A DNA stretch of 64,000 bases from NCBI RefSeq assembly GCF_003544915.1, contig NZ_CP032097.1, forward strand, positions 1,054,001 to 1,118,000, written 5' to 3'. The notes below the pieces were generated by a model that saw nothing but the letters and a program-made list of their open reading frames with translations, searched no databases and was not told the origin of the DNA. The translations under genes and the position numbers were made by a program. Positions 16,526-25,219 of this stretch are shown one piece after another; within the stretch, counting starts at the first letter, position 1, and each line of letters opens with the position of its first letter. This DNA comes from Arcobacter ellisii (GTDB lineage: Bacteria > Campylobacterota > Campylobacteria > Campylobacterales > Arcobacteraceae).

Positions 16526-18781
16526 TCATTTTTTATTTATAAATTTTAATAACTCATCTTTCTTTAATGGTTTTGAATAATAATAACCTTGAAACAAAGT
16601 TGTTCCATAAGATTCTAATAAATTCTTTTGTTCTAATTCTTCAATTCCTTCTGCAAGAATTACTAAATCTAAATTTTTACCTATTGAGATAATATTTTCA
16701 ATCATTTTTTTTGAACTTGAGTTTACTAAGATATCATCAACAAATGATTTATCAATTTTTAATTCATCAATAGGAAGTTTTTTTAATAAACTCAAAGATG
16801 AATAACCAGTTCCAAAATCATCTAAAGAGATTTTTATTGAGTGTTGTTTGAACTCTTTTAAAAGATTAATAATATAATCAATATCCTCAATACAAACATT
16901 TTCAGTGATTTCTAAAGTCACATTTTTTATATCAAAACCACTTTTTTTAATCATATTTAAAAGTTCAGTATTAAAATCTTTTTCAATAAACTGTTTTACA
17001 GAGATATTTATTGATAATTGAAATTTTTTATTACAAAGTTTTTGTATTTCACAAATCTCTTTTAAAGAGGTATTTATAATAAAATCACCCAATTTTTTCA
17101 TAAATCCTGTTGCTTCTGCAATTTCTATAAATTTATCAGGAGAAACAAAACCTAAATTTTTATTTTCCCATCTAACTAATGCTTCAACTCCATACAAATT
17201 ACCATTTATATCTATTTGTGGTTGATACATCATATACATTTCATTATTTTTTAAAGAACTTTTTAATTCATATTCCATCAATAGTTTTTTAATATATATA
17301 TCTTTTACAGAATCTTCAAAAATAGTATATTTGTTTTTTTCTTTTTTTGATTCATACATTGCAATATCTGCATAACGTTTTATTTCATTAAAATTTTCTG
17401 CATTATCTGGATATCTTGCTATTCCAATACTACAACTTAACGTAAAAGTAACAGAGTTTATATTATAAGGTTGGCGTAATGATTTTAAAATTTTTGAAGC
17501 TAACTCTTTTATATTTTCTAAATTTGTGTCATATACAATAAAAATAAATTCATCTCCACTATATCTAATTAGATAATCATTACTATTTTTAAGTTCTATT
17601 AAACGTAAACTTATCTCTTTTAAAACATCATCTCCATAATTATGTCCATGACTATTATTTACACTTTTAAAATTATCAACATTTATAAAAAAAAGAGAAA
17701 AAGGTTTGTTTTTTTCAATTTTAAATTTTTGAATAATAAATAAACGATTATATAAGTTTGTTAAGTAGTCGTGATAAGCTTGAAATTCTAAAGCTTTTTG
17801 TTTTTTCTCTTCACTATGATTAATTACACTAAATAAATAATATAAAATAAAGTAGATAATAACTAACAAAATAAATAGATAAACTAATTTTTTAAAAAAC
17901 ACTTTATTAACTTCATTTATAGGTATTTGTGTTATTACCCATAATTCATAGGCTTTTAAATATTTTGAAGATACTAATTCTATATCATATGAATTATAAT
18001 TTTTAGATTCAAAAGTTATAACTTCTTCACTATTTTTTATCTCTTCAACTGATTTATTATATTTTTTTTCAACACTTTCTTTTATATTTTCTAAAAGTTC
18101 TTTTGGAACAGGTTTTTCATAAGGATTATTTTTTTCATTAACATTTTCATTTTCATTATAAATTTGATAAAAATAGTCAAATCCTCTAAAAACATGGTGT
18201 TTATATTTTTCATTTTTTGAAGAATATTGGATTTTATTTGCATCAATGATTATAGAAAGTACAAATAATATCTCTCCTTTTTTATCTCTTATAGTTTTTC
18301 TAATTGGTAATATAAATTTTTTTCTAATGTCTGAATAATAAGTTCTTCCTAAAACAATACTATCTTTTTGCATTGTATATTCAAAGGATTTTTTTGTCTC
18401 TTCTTTTTCAAGTAGATTAGGAAAATTTTCATTATTTTTATTATTTGTTAGATATAAATCACCATTTGGTTTAAATAAAGCAAATCCTAAAATATTGTTA
18501 TCATTTATAAGAACTGAATTTAAAACCTTTTCAGAAAGATTAATGGATTGATAATTTTTTTCAATTATTAACTGATTTTCTATTATATTTAGTATAGTTT
18601 CATATTGAGAAAAAATTGCACTTAAAGAATTTGCTTTTATTTTCGTAAGATTCTCTTCTTCGACAATAAAATCTTTTTTGGTTGATATATGTGTATTTAC
18701 AATCAAAAAGATAAAAGTTGATACAATTAAAAAAATTATTATATAAAATAATGTCCATATGTTTTTCTGAGAAGATTCCAT
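16526..18781 (-). CDS. membrane GGDEF/EAL cyclic-di-GMP protein
   Basis: 751 aa. A membrane segment at about 12-32 and a second near 285-305 (FILLVIIYFILYYL) enclose a periplasmic Cache-like sensor region. A GGDEF domain (about 345-505) follows, whose signature reads RYSGDEF near 406. The EAL domain (about 520-745) has EALVRW, ITENVC, DDFGTGYSSL and AEGIEELEQ, all intact. It probably hydrolyses, and perhaps makes, cyclic di-GMP in response to an external signal. The first G of GGDEF is S here, which does not by itself abolish activity. Single gene, divergent from the aconitase-like gene. Confidence 0.93.
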   Translation of the reverse strand: MESSQKNIWTLFYIIIFLIVSTFIFLIVNTHISTKKDFIVEEENLTKIKANSLSAIFSQYETILNIIENQLIIEKNYQSINLSEKVLNSVLINDNNILGFALFKPNGDLYLTNNKNNENFPNLLEKEETKKSFEYTMQKDSIVLGRTYYSDIRKKFILPIRKTIRDKKGEILFVLSIIIDANKIQYSSKNEKYKHHVFRGFDYFYQIYNENENVNEKNNPYEKPVPKELLENIKESVEKKYNKSVEEIKNSEEVITFESKNYNSYDIELVSSKYLKAYELWVITQIPINEVNKVFFKKLVYLFILLVIIYFILYYLFSVINHSEEKKQKALEFQAYHDYLTNLYNRLFIIQKFKIEKNKPFSLFFINVDNFKSVNNSHGHNYGDDVLKEISLRLIELKNSNDYLIRYSGDEFIFIVYDTNLENIKELASKILKSLRQPYNINSVTFTLSCSIGIARYPDNAENFNEIKRYADIAMYESKKEKNKYTIFEDSVKDIYIKKLLMEYELKSSLKNNEMYMMYQPQIDINGNLYGVEALVRWENKNLGFVSPDKFIEIAEATGFMKKLGDFIINTSLKEICEIQKLCNKKFQLSINISVKQFIEKDFNTELLNMIKKSGFDIKNVTLEITENVCIEDIDYIINLLKEFKQHSIKISLDDFGTGYSSLSLLKKLPIDELKIDKSFVDDILVNSSSKKMIENIISIGKNLDLVILAEGIEELEQKNLLESYGTTLFQGYYYSKPLKKDELLKFINKK

Positions 18782-18931
18782 GATTAAACTCTTTTGTGAG
18801 AATTATTTAAAAAAATATTTTGTTATTATATCGTTATTTTTTTAAATGTATATATTTTTTACAATACTTTATTAAATTATTAAAGATAATTTAGATATTT
18901 TTATATTTTGAAATTTTAAAAAGGAATAGTT

Positions 18932-21319
18932 TTGAGTAAGTTTGTAAATAGTTTTGTATTTAATGAAAAAAGCTATCATTACTATGATTTAAAAAGAGTT
19001 TTTGAAAAATATCCTATTTTAAGAAAATTACCAAACTCTTTAAAAATTTTATTAGAAACAAATATAAGAAATGTAAATGAGAGCGAATACAATTACATAT
19101 TAGAAACTTTTTTAAAAAGAGATAATCTTAGAAAAATTGGATTTTTCCCAAATAGAGTTGTTATAAATGATAACTTTGGAATATCAATTTTAAAAGAGTT
19201 TCTTCCTTTGAAAGAAAAATATCAAAATATAAATCCAACTATTACAACAGATTTAATTGTAGTTGATAATAAAGATGAAAAAGAAAAGTCTAATATCTTA
19301 AAATCAGCATTAGCAAGATTTGAAAATTTTTCTGTAATCTCTTCAAATAATCAAGATTTTACACTTATAAATTTAGAATATTTATCAACAATGTTATATT
19401 CAAGACAAAAAGATAATAATATATTTTTATTTCCAGAAACTTTAGTTGGAACTGATACTCAAGTTAGTATGACAAACTCTATAGGAATATTAGGAATAAA
19501 ACTAAATGAGATAGATATAAAATCTGCAATATTAGGTTCACCAATAATTTTAGAGTTTCCAAGTGTTGTAGGAATAGAGTTATTTGGAAATATAACTTTG
19601 GGTGTAAGTATAAGTGATATTGTAAATGCCTTAATAGAGACATTAAAAATAAGTGATATAAAAAACAAGATAGTTGAATTTTATGGAATAGGTTTAAAAA
19701 ATATCAGTATAGAAGATAGAGTTACTCTATCAAATGCAATTATAGAGTTTGGTGCAGTTTGTGGATATTTTGGAATGGATGAAAATACTCTTTCTTATGT
19801 GGAAAAAACAAGAGGAGTTGATGCAACATTGATAAAAGAGTATTTTATCAAACAAGGTATGTATGATAATCAAGATTTAACTTACGATGAATACATAAGA
19901 TTTAATCTTTCAACAATTAAACCCTCAATAGTTTATAAAAAAGGATTTGAAAGAATTGAAGTAAAAGATGTACCTTTAAAACTTGATTCTTTTAAAAAAG
20001 GAAGAGTAGTAAAAGACAATGATATCTTAATAGCAACTATATCATCAAATTCAAGCTTAACACTTTTGATAGAAGCTTGTTTAGTTGCAAAAAAAGCTTA
20101 TGAATTAGATGTAAAGATAAATAAAAACATAAAAATATTTTTTGAATTAAACTCTTTACAAATAAAAGAGTATTTAGAAAAACTAGACTTGTTAAAATAT
20201 TTTGAGTATTTAGGTATAAAAATAGTAATAGAGAGTTCAAAAGAGTTAAATGAAGAACTAATCTTGGACATAGAAGAGTTTAACCTAAATGTTGTATCTA
20301 TATCTTCTTTAGATGAGAATAACATTAATAGTAAAATAAAATCTTCTTGGATTATGTCACCAGCTTTAGTATTAGCGTATAGTTTAAAAGGAAATATAAA
20401 TTTTGATATAACTAAAGATACTATATATCAAGATATTTGTTTAAGTGATATATGGCCTAGTACAAATGAAGTAAATAATAAGTTACTAAGTATAGATTCT
20501 TCTTGTTATCAAAATAAATATAAAGATATCTATATGAAAAAAGAGACTATTGAAAATCTAAAAGATATCTCTTTTGATAAAAAAATATTAGATATGTTTG
20601 AAGAAAAAGAAGAAGAGTACATAAATATAAATGAAGCAAAAATATTGGCAATTTTTGATGAAGAGATAACTACAAAAGATATAGTACCTTATGGAGAGAT
20701 AACGCCATATACTCAAGTTGGATTTTATCTTGAATCAATAGGATTAAAACCAGACCAATTTGGAACTTATGAAAAAAGATATGATGATGTTGAGGTTTTA
20801 AAAAGAGGTCTATTTTCAACAAGTAAAATAAAAAATAAAATAGTATTTCCAAAAGAGGGTGGATACACAAAAGATTTTGAAAATAAAGAGATAGTTACTA
20901 TTTATGAATATGCACAAAAAATGAAAAATCAAAATAAACCATTGGTTATCTTATCAAACAAAAAATTTGCAACTTCATATAATAATATTCAAGCAATTAA
21001 AGGTTTAAAACTTTTAGGTATAAAAGTAATAGTAGCAAAATCATTTGAGAAGAATTTTAAAGAAGATTTGATAAAAGTAGGGATTTTACCTCTTGAATTA
21101 ATCGAAGATGATTTAAAAGAGCTAAAAGGTGATGAATTAATAACTATTAAAACAACAGATTTAAAAATAAATTCAAAATTTGAAATAGAAATAAAAAAAG
21201 CTGATGAGGTAAAATATCTAAAAGTTTTATCAAGACTTGATAATAAACTAGAGCTTTTATATTTTAAATATGGTGGTATATTAAATTATCTAATAAAAAA
21301 ACAATTAGGAAAAATATGA
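18932..21319 (+). CDS. aconitase-A-like protein lacking cluster and catalytic residues
   Basis: 795 aa, TTG start after AAAAAGGA. It aligns by eye with AcnA/IRP aconitases over its whole length: VGTDTQVSMTNSIGILG, EDRVTLSNAIIEFGAVCGYF, IMSPALVLAYSLKGN followed by SDIWPSTNEV, and RGLFSTSKIKNKI followed by FPKEGGYT. The iron-sulfur ligands are gone. The SCTNT segment reads ISSNSS (near 367), and the GCTTCIGNSG segment is replaced by a charged stretch near 430-465. The DSH histidine is Q, and the GSSRDWAAKG segment reads ATSYNNIQAIKG. It cannot be a normal aconitase. The frame is intact and has a coupled downstream gene, so it is probably a functional pseudoenzyme of unknown role. Confidence 0.85.
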   Translation: MSKFVNSFVFNEKSYHYYDLKRVFEKYPILRKLPNSLKILLETNIRNVNESEYNYILETFLKRDNLRKIGFFPNRVVINDNFGISILKEFLPLKEKYQNINPTITTDLIVVDNKDEKEKSNILKSALARFENFSVISSNNQDFTLINLEYLSTMLYSRQKDNNIFLFPETLVGTDTQVSMTNSIGILGIKLNEIDIKSAILGSPIILEFPSVVGIELFGNITLGVSISDIVNALIETLKISDIKNKIVEFYGIGLKNISIEDRVTLSNAIIEFGAVCGYFGMDENTLSYVEKTRGVDATLIKEYFIKQGMYDNQDLTYDEYIRFNLSTIKPSIVYKKGFERIEVKDVPLKLDSFKKGRVVKDNDILIATISSNSSLTLLIEACLVAKKAYELDVKINKNIKIFFELNSLQIKEYLEKLDLLKYFEYLGIKIVIESSKELNEELILDIEEFNLNVVSISSLDENNINSKIKSSWIMSPALVLAYSLKGNINFDITKDTIYQDICLSDIWPSTNEVNNKLLSIDSSCYQNKYKDIYMKKETIENLKDISFDKKILDMFEEKEEEYININEAKILAIFDEEITTKDIVPYGEITPYTQVGFYLESIGLKPDQFGTYEKRYDDVEVLKRGLFSTSKIKNKIVFPKEGGYTKDFENKEIVTIYEYAQKMKNQNKPLVILSNKKFATSYNNIQAIKGLKLLGIKVIVAKSFEKNFKEDLIKVGILPLELIEDDLKELKGDELITIKTTDLKINSKFEIEIKKADEVKYLKVLSRLDNKLELLYFKYGGILNYLIKKQLGKI

Positions 21320-21879
21320 ATTTTAAAATAGCAACAATAGATGATATAGAAAAAGTTTTAGAGTTACATGCAAAATATCAAATAGATACAATAAATGAAG
21401 AAGATAAAAAAGATGGATTTATAACAACTGCTTTTACAAAAGAGCAAATGATTGATTTGATAACAAAAGAGCAAGGTTTATTTATTGCAGTTGAAAATGA
21501 AAGAGTAATTGCATATGTGATGAGTGCATGTTGGGATTTCTGGTCAAGATGGCCAATGTTTGTTTATATGATAGAAGATTTAGAAAATTTAGAATATATA
21601 GGACAAAAATTAACTACAAAAAATTCATACCAATATGGACCAGTTTGTGTGGATAAAGAGTACAGAGGAAAAAAAGTTTTAGAAAAACTTTTTGATTTTG
21701 CAAGAATTAATATGGCAAAAAGATTTCCTATTTTAGTAACTTTCATAAATAAAATAAATCAAAGGTCTTATATAGCTCATACTAAAAAAATAGGACTTGA
21801 AGTTATAAAAGAGTTTTCTTATAACAACAATAACTATTATGAATTGGTTTATGATACTTCTAAAAAACTTTTAGATTAA
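21316..21879 (+). CDS. GNAT-family acetyltransferase-like protein
   Basis: 187 aa. ATG overlaps the stop of the aconitase-like gene (ATGA), so the two are co-translated. The fold is a Gcn5-type N-acetyltransferase: an IDDIEKVLELH start, LFIAVENERVIAYVMS strand pair, and the CoA-binding block YGPVCVDKEYRGKKVLEKLF. The usual R-x-x-G-x-G/A is RGKKVL, so acetyl-CoA binding may be altered. The substrate is unknown. It ends at a strong terminator. Confidence 0.78.
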   Translation: MNFKIATIDDIEKVLELHAKYQIDTINEEDKKDGFITTAFTKEQMIDLITKEQGLFIAVENERVIAYVMSACWDFWSRWPMFVYMIEDLENLEYIGQKLTTKNSYQYGPVCVDKEYRGKKVLEKLFDFARINMAKRFPILVTFINKINQRSYIAHTKKIGLEVIKEFSYNNNNYYELVYDTSKKLLD

Positions 21880-21891
21880 AATTTAAAAAAG

Positions 21892-21923
21892 AAACAAGTA
21901 TTAATTATCTTTAATACTTGTTT
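21892..21923. terminator. bidirectional terminator
   Basis: Perfect 13-bp stem (arm AAACAAGTATTAA) with a 6-nt loop. It sits between the GNAT gene and the convergent zinc-ribbon gene. Confidence 0.85.
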
Positions 21924-22368
21924 TATACTCTTGAGTTCTAACGCGTCTTTCAATCTCTCTTTTTACTGCGTTAATTGCATAGTTTTTATTTCCACCATGT
22001 ATTGTTGAAACGATTTGAGAATTACAATTTTCACATATAAATTCAGTTTTTAGTAATTCAGTTGGTTTTGTGTGTGACGTATCATCATAAACTAAAACTG
22101 CATCACAAGTTGGACAGTAACATTGTAAATCTACAATTTTACCTTTTGACCATTTCCATTTCCATTTTGCATTGTAAATATTATCTTCAATATATTTTAA
22201 ATATTCTATTTTTGAACGATTTTGAAGATAGATAAAAAATTTAAAAATTGAAATTAAAGCTAAAATTGAGATAATCAGTAATAGCCAAACAGGAACATCA
22301 TAAGAAGATAATAAAAATTCATAAACAGAAAATAAACTAAGTTTTATTTGTAAAATGGAGTTTTCGAT
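21901..22368 (-). CDS. membrane protein with zinc ribbon; non-canonical start codon
   Basis: An open frame of about 155 codons with clear protein features but no ATG, GTG or TTG start. The best start is ATC at 22368-22366, with AAAAGG ending seven bases upstream; TTA at 22374 is too close. An in-frame stop closes the frame just above. One membrane segment lies near 26-48. Then comes a tryptophan-rich WKWKWSKG and a ribbon with C83, C85, C88, C112 and C115 (CYCPTCD, CENC), and a basic tail. Family name and function are not recognised. A gene caller would miss or truncate it. Confidence 0.72.
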   Translation of the reverse strand: MENSILQIKLSLFSVYEFLLSSYDVPVWLLLIISILALISIFKFFIYLQNRSKIEYLKYIEDNIYNAKWKWKWSKGKIVDLQCYCPTCDAVLVYDDTSHTKPTELLKTEFICENCNSQIVSTIHGGNKNYAINAVKREIERRVRTQEYKTSIKDN

Positions 22369-22503
22369 TTGTAAGCCTTTTGTAAAATTTTTTTGGAATT
22401 ATATAGTATAGAAACTAAAAGTAAAAATAGAGATTTGATAATCTATCTTCAAACAAAGGTAAATAATCATAAAATTACAAAATTAAAAAAAAGGATTTTT
22501 TAT

Positions 22504-23730
22504 ATGCCATTTTCAGAACTAATCACTTTAGAAGAATTAAACAAAAGTTTAAAAGAGTGTGATTATAGAAATCCAACACCAATTCAAGAAAAAGTTATAC
22601 CTCTTGTTTTACAAAAAAAAGATGTTATGGCTAAAGCTCAAACAGGTAGTGGAAAAACTGCTAGTTTTGTTTTACCTATTTTAGAACTTTTTTCAAAACA
22701 AAATTATGAAGGAAAAGCTAAAGTAAAAGTTTTAGTTTTAACTCCAACAAGAGAACTAGCTTTGCAGATTTCTCAAACTTTTTCTCTGTTTTCTAAATAC
22801 TTAAATAAAAAGCCAAAAATTGTAAGTGTTATTGGAGGAGAGAGTATTTCAACTCAACTTTTAGAGATTCAAAAAGGTTGTGATATAGTTGTTGCAACTA
22901 CTGGAAGATTAGTTGATATATTAGATAAAAAACAGTTAGATTTATCAAAATTAGAGTTTTTGGTTTTAGATGAAGCAGATAAAATGCTTGATTTAGGATT
23001 TGAACAAGAGTTAGATACTCTTTTAGAAATGGTTCCAAAAACTAGACAAAATCTTCTTTTTTCTGCAACTTATCCTTTAAAAGTAAAAAATATCATTTCA
23101 AAGATTACAAAAAAAGCTATTGAAATATCTATTGATGAAACACCAACTGTTCAAAAAATTGAACAAAGGGTAATAACTGTAAATATAGAAAATAGAAGTC
23201 CACTTTTAAGACAGCTTGTATCTACAAATGATTGGGAGCAGATTTTAGTTTTTATGGCAAATAAACGAGCTTGTGACAATATAGCTTCAAAATTTAGAAA
23301 ATATGGATTTAATGCCTCTTCATTTCATGCTGATTTAACTCAAGATGAAAGAAATAAAACAATTGAAGATTTTAAAAATAAAAAAATAAAGATTTTATTT
23401 GCCACAGATATTGCAGCTCGTGGACTTCATGTGGATGATATAAGTTGTGTTGTAAATTATGATTTACCAAGAGCAACAGCTGATTATATACACCGAATTG
23501 GAAGAACAGGGCGAGCAGGAAAAAGTGGAAGTGCTATATCATTTATAGGATTAGAAGATTTTGAACATTTTGCTTTGATAGAAAAAAGATGTAATATAAA
23601 ACTAGAAAAAGAACAAATTGAAGGTTTTGAATTAATTGGAAAACCAATAAAAAAAGAAAAAGGAAATGCTCCTATAAAGGGTAAAAGAAAAAGTAAAAAA
23701 GATAAATTAAGAGAACAAAAAAATTTATAA
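22504..23730 (+). CDS. rhlE: DEAD-box RNA helicase, RhlE-like
   Basis: 408 aa from ATG 22504, which has AAAAAAAGGA upstream and gives the usual RhlE beginning MPFSELITLEELNK. The frame extends 37 codons further upstream but without a family match. The motifs are all present: NPTPIQ, AQTGSGKT, PTRELA, DEAD, SAT and HRIGRTGRAG. The C-terminus is a short lysine-rich tail. ATP-dependent RNA unwinding in ribosome assembly or RNA decay is the family role. The exact subfamily is less certain than the class. Confidence 0.92.
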   Translation: MPFSELITLEELNKSLKECDYRNPTPIQEKVIPLVLQKKDVMAKAQTGSGKTASFVLPILELFSKQNYEGKAKVKVLVLTPTRELALQISQTFSLFSKYLNKKPKIVSVIGGESISTQLLEIQKGCDIVVATTGRLVDILDKKQLDLSKLEFLVLDEADKMLDLGFEQELDTLLEMVPKTRQNLLFSATYPLKVKNIISKITKKAIEISIDETPTVQKIEQRVITVNIENRSPLLRQLVSTNDWEQILVFMANKRACDNIASKFRKYGFNASSFHADLTQDERNKTIEDFKNKKIKILFATDIAARGLHVDDISCVVNYDLPRATADYIHRIGRTGRAGKSGSAISFIGLEDFEHFALIEKRCNIKLEKEQIEGFELIGKPIKKEKGNAPIKGKRKSKKDKLREQKNL

Positions 23731-23750
23731 GACTAAAAAGTCTTATAAAT
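23723..23750. terminator. terminator hairpin, U-tract on the minus strand
   Basis: Perfect 12-bp stem (arm ATTTATAAGACT) with an AAAA loop. Seven T residues follow on the minus strand, so it closes the long leftward operon; it also overlaps the helicase stop. Confidence 0.8.
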
Positions 23751-24467
23751 CATAATTATTAAAACAAAAATATTTAAAAGTAGTACATATTTTTTGTAAG
23801 AAGTAGCTTTTGTCATATCTTTAACTTTTATTCCAAAATATACTCCAATTAGTGAACCAATACCAATAATTGCACCTTCAAAAAATAACATCTCTCCATT
23901 TAATGAAGTAGAAATAAATCCTGCAACTGAAGAAAAAATTACAAAAAATAAGCCAAGAGCAGTTGCTGCTTTTAAATCATATTTTAAAAAACCAACTAAA
24001 ATAGGTGTTAATAAAATAGAACCACCAACTCCAATACTCATAGCAAGAATACCTATACCTGCACCAATTAATAATAATACAAATTTATTAGCTTCTTGTT
24101 TTTGGTTTATTTGAGTAGCTGGTGAATAAAAAATTCTAATAATCGAAAATATTAAAATCGCAATAAAAAGGTATTGAAGTGATTCATTTGATAAATTAGG
24201 AACAATATATCCACTTATCATTCCTCCAATTGAACCACCAATTCCTAAAATAGCCCCATCTTTTATAACATATGCAGCTTTTTTTATATTTAAAAAAGAG
24301 CCATAAATAGAAGAGAAAACCATTTGCATAATTGAAATAGCAACAGCTTCTTTCATAACAAAACCAACCATTAAAAGCATTGGAACTAATATTGTTCCAC
24401 CACCAATTCCAAAAAAACCAGAAGAAAATCCAGTAATAACACCAAAAGCAAATAATTCTAAAGTCAA
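23733..24467 (-). CDS. TSUP (TauE/SafE) family permease
   Basis: 244 aa with about eight hydrophobic segments and repeated glycine-rich motifs: GFSSGFFGIGGGTILVP near the start and GILAMSIGVGGSILLTP in the second half, as in the sulfite/sulfonate exporter TauE/SafE family. The substrate is not determined. It is the last gene of the ubiX-to-TSUP operon, 2 bp after cysE. That link to cysteine synthesis would suit a sulfur compound, but this is inference. Confidence 0.88.
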   Translation of the reverse strand: MTLELFAFGVITGFSSGFFGIGGGTILVPMLLMVGFVMKEAVAISIMQMVFSSIYGSFLNIKKAAYVIKDGAILGIGGSIGGMISGYIVPNLSNESLQYLFIAILIFSIIRIFYSPATQINQKQEANKFVLLLIGAGIGILAMSIGVGGSILLTPILVGFLKYDLKAATALGLFFVIFSSVAGFISTSLNGEMLFFEGAIIGIGSLIGVYFGIKVKDMTKATSYKKYVLLLNIFVLIIMIYKTF

Positions 24468-24469
24468 AA

Positions 24470-25219
24470 TTAGTTCTTTTTAATTGAATTCATAGCTTCA
24501 ATAAAATTGTTATAATCTGATTCTAATTTTTCATCTTTTTCACTAACATCAATTCCATCTTCTTCTTTTAAAGCAACTTCAAGAACATGGATTCTTTCAA
24601 GTAGATATTTGAACATCTCTTTATTGATATCAGGTAAATCTCCATGGGCTAATTTACAATTTTTATTATCTCTTTTTATAATTTTTGCAGGAACTCCAAC
24701 AGCAGTTGAATTTTCAGGAACATCACAAACTACAACTGAATTTGCTCCAATTTTTGAGTTTTGACCAATAGTAATATTTCCTAAAACTTTTGCTCCACTT
24801 CCAATTACAACATTTGATTTAATAGTTGGATGACGTTTACCTTTATTTAAACTAACTCCACCAAGAGTTACTCCTTGATAAATTAAAACATCATCTTCAA
24901 CAATAGCAGTTGCTCCAATAACAACTCCAATTGCATGGTCTATAAATACTCTTCTTCCAATAGTTGCAGCTGGATGAATATCTGTTTTTGTAAAAATTGA
25001 ACCAATTCCTACAAGAGCTCTTGCTAATCTTTTCCAACCACTATTATATAATCTATTTGCAATTCTATGATTTACAATAGCCCAAACACCAGGATAATTA
25101 AAAAATAATTCTACATTTGAATCTAGTGCAGGGTCATTTAATTTTGGAACAGAAAAATCCTCTTTTATCTGTTGCCATAAAGAGATAATTTCTTTATTAT
25201 TTGTTTCATCATTCGTCAT
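24470..25219 (-). CDS. cysE: serine O-acetyltransferase
   Basis: 249 aa from ATG 25219, which has GGAG five bases upstream; an upstream start at 25255 would run deep into speA. It makes O-acetylserine for cysteine synthesis. The N-terminal helices (FFNYPGVWAIVNHRIANRLY) are followed by a left-handed beta helix (DIHPAATIGRRVFIDHAIG, GVTLGG, HPTIKSNVVIGSGAKVLG). The C-terminal tail is longer than in minimal enzymes. It overlaps speA by 11 bases. Confidence 0.95.
   Translation of the reverse strand: MTNDETNNKEIISLWQQIKEDFSVPKLNDPALDSNVELFFNYPGVWAIVNHRIANRLYNSGWKRLARALVGIGSIFTKTDIHPAATIGRRVFIDHAIGVVIGATAIVEDDVLIYQGVTLGGVSLNKGKRHPTIKSNVVIGSGAKVLGNITIGQNSKIGANSVVVCDVPENSTAVGVPAKIIKRDNKNCKLAHGDLPDINKEMFKYLLERIHVLEVALKEEDGIDVSEKDEKLESDYNNFIEAMNSIKKN

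Noticed and set aside
16526-18781. Degenerate GGDEF signature (SGDEF) as proof of an inactive cyclase
   Set aside because: Only the first residue differs and such variants can be active; the EAL side is fully intact.
22393-22503. Extra 37 N-terminal codons of the DEAD-box helicase
   Set aside because: They match no helicase N-terminus, and ATG 22504 has a strong ribosome site and the RhlE beginning.
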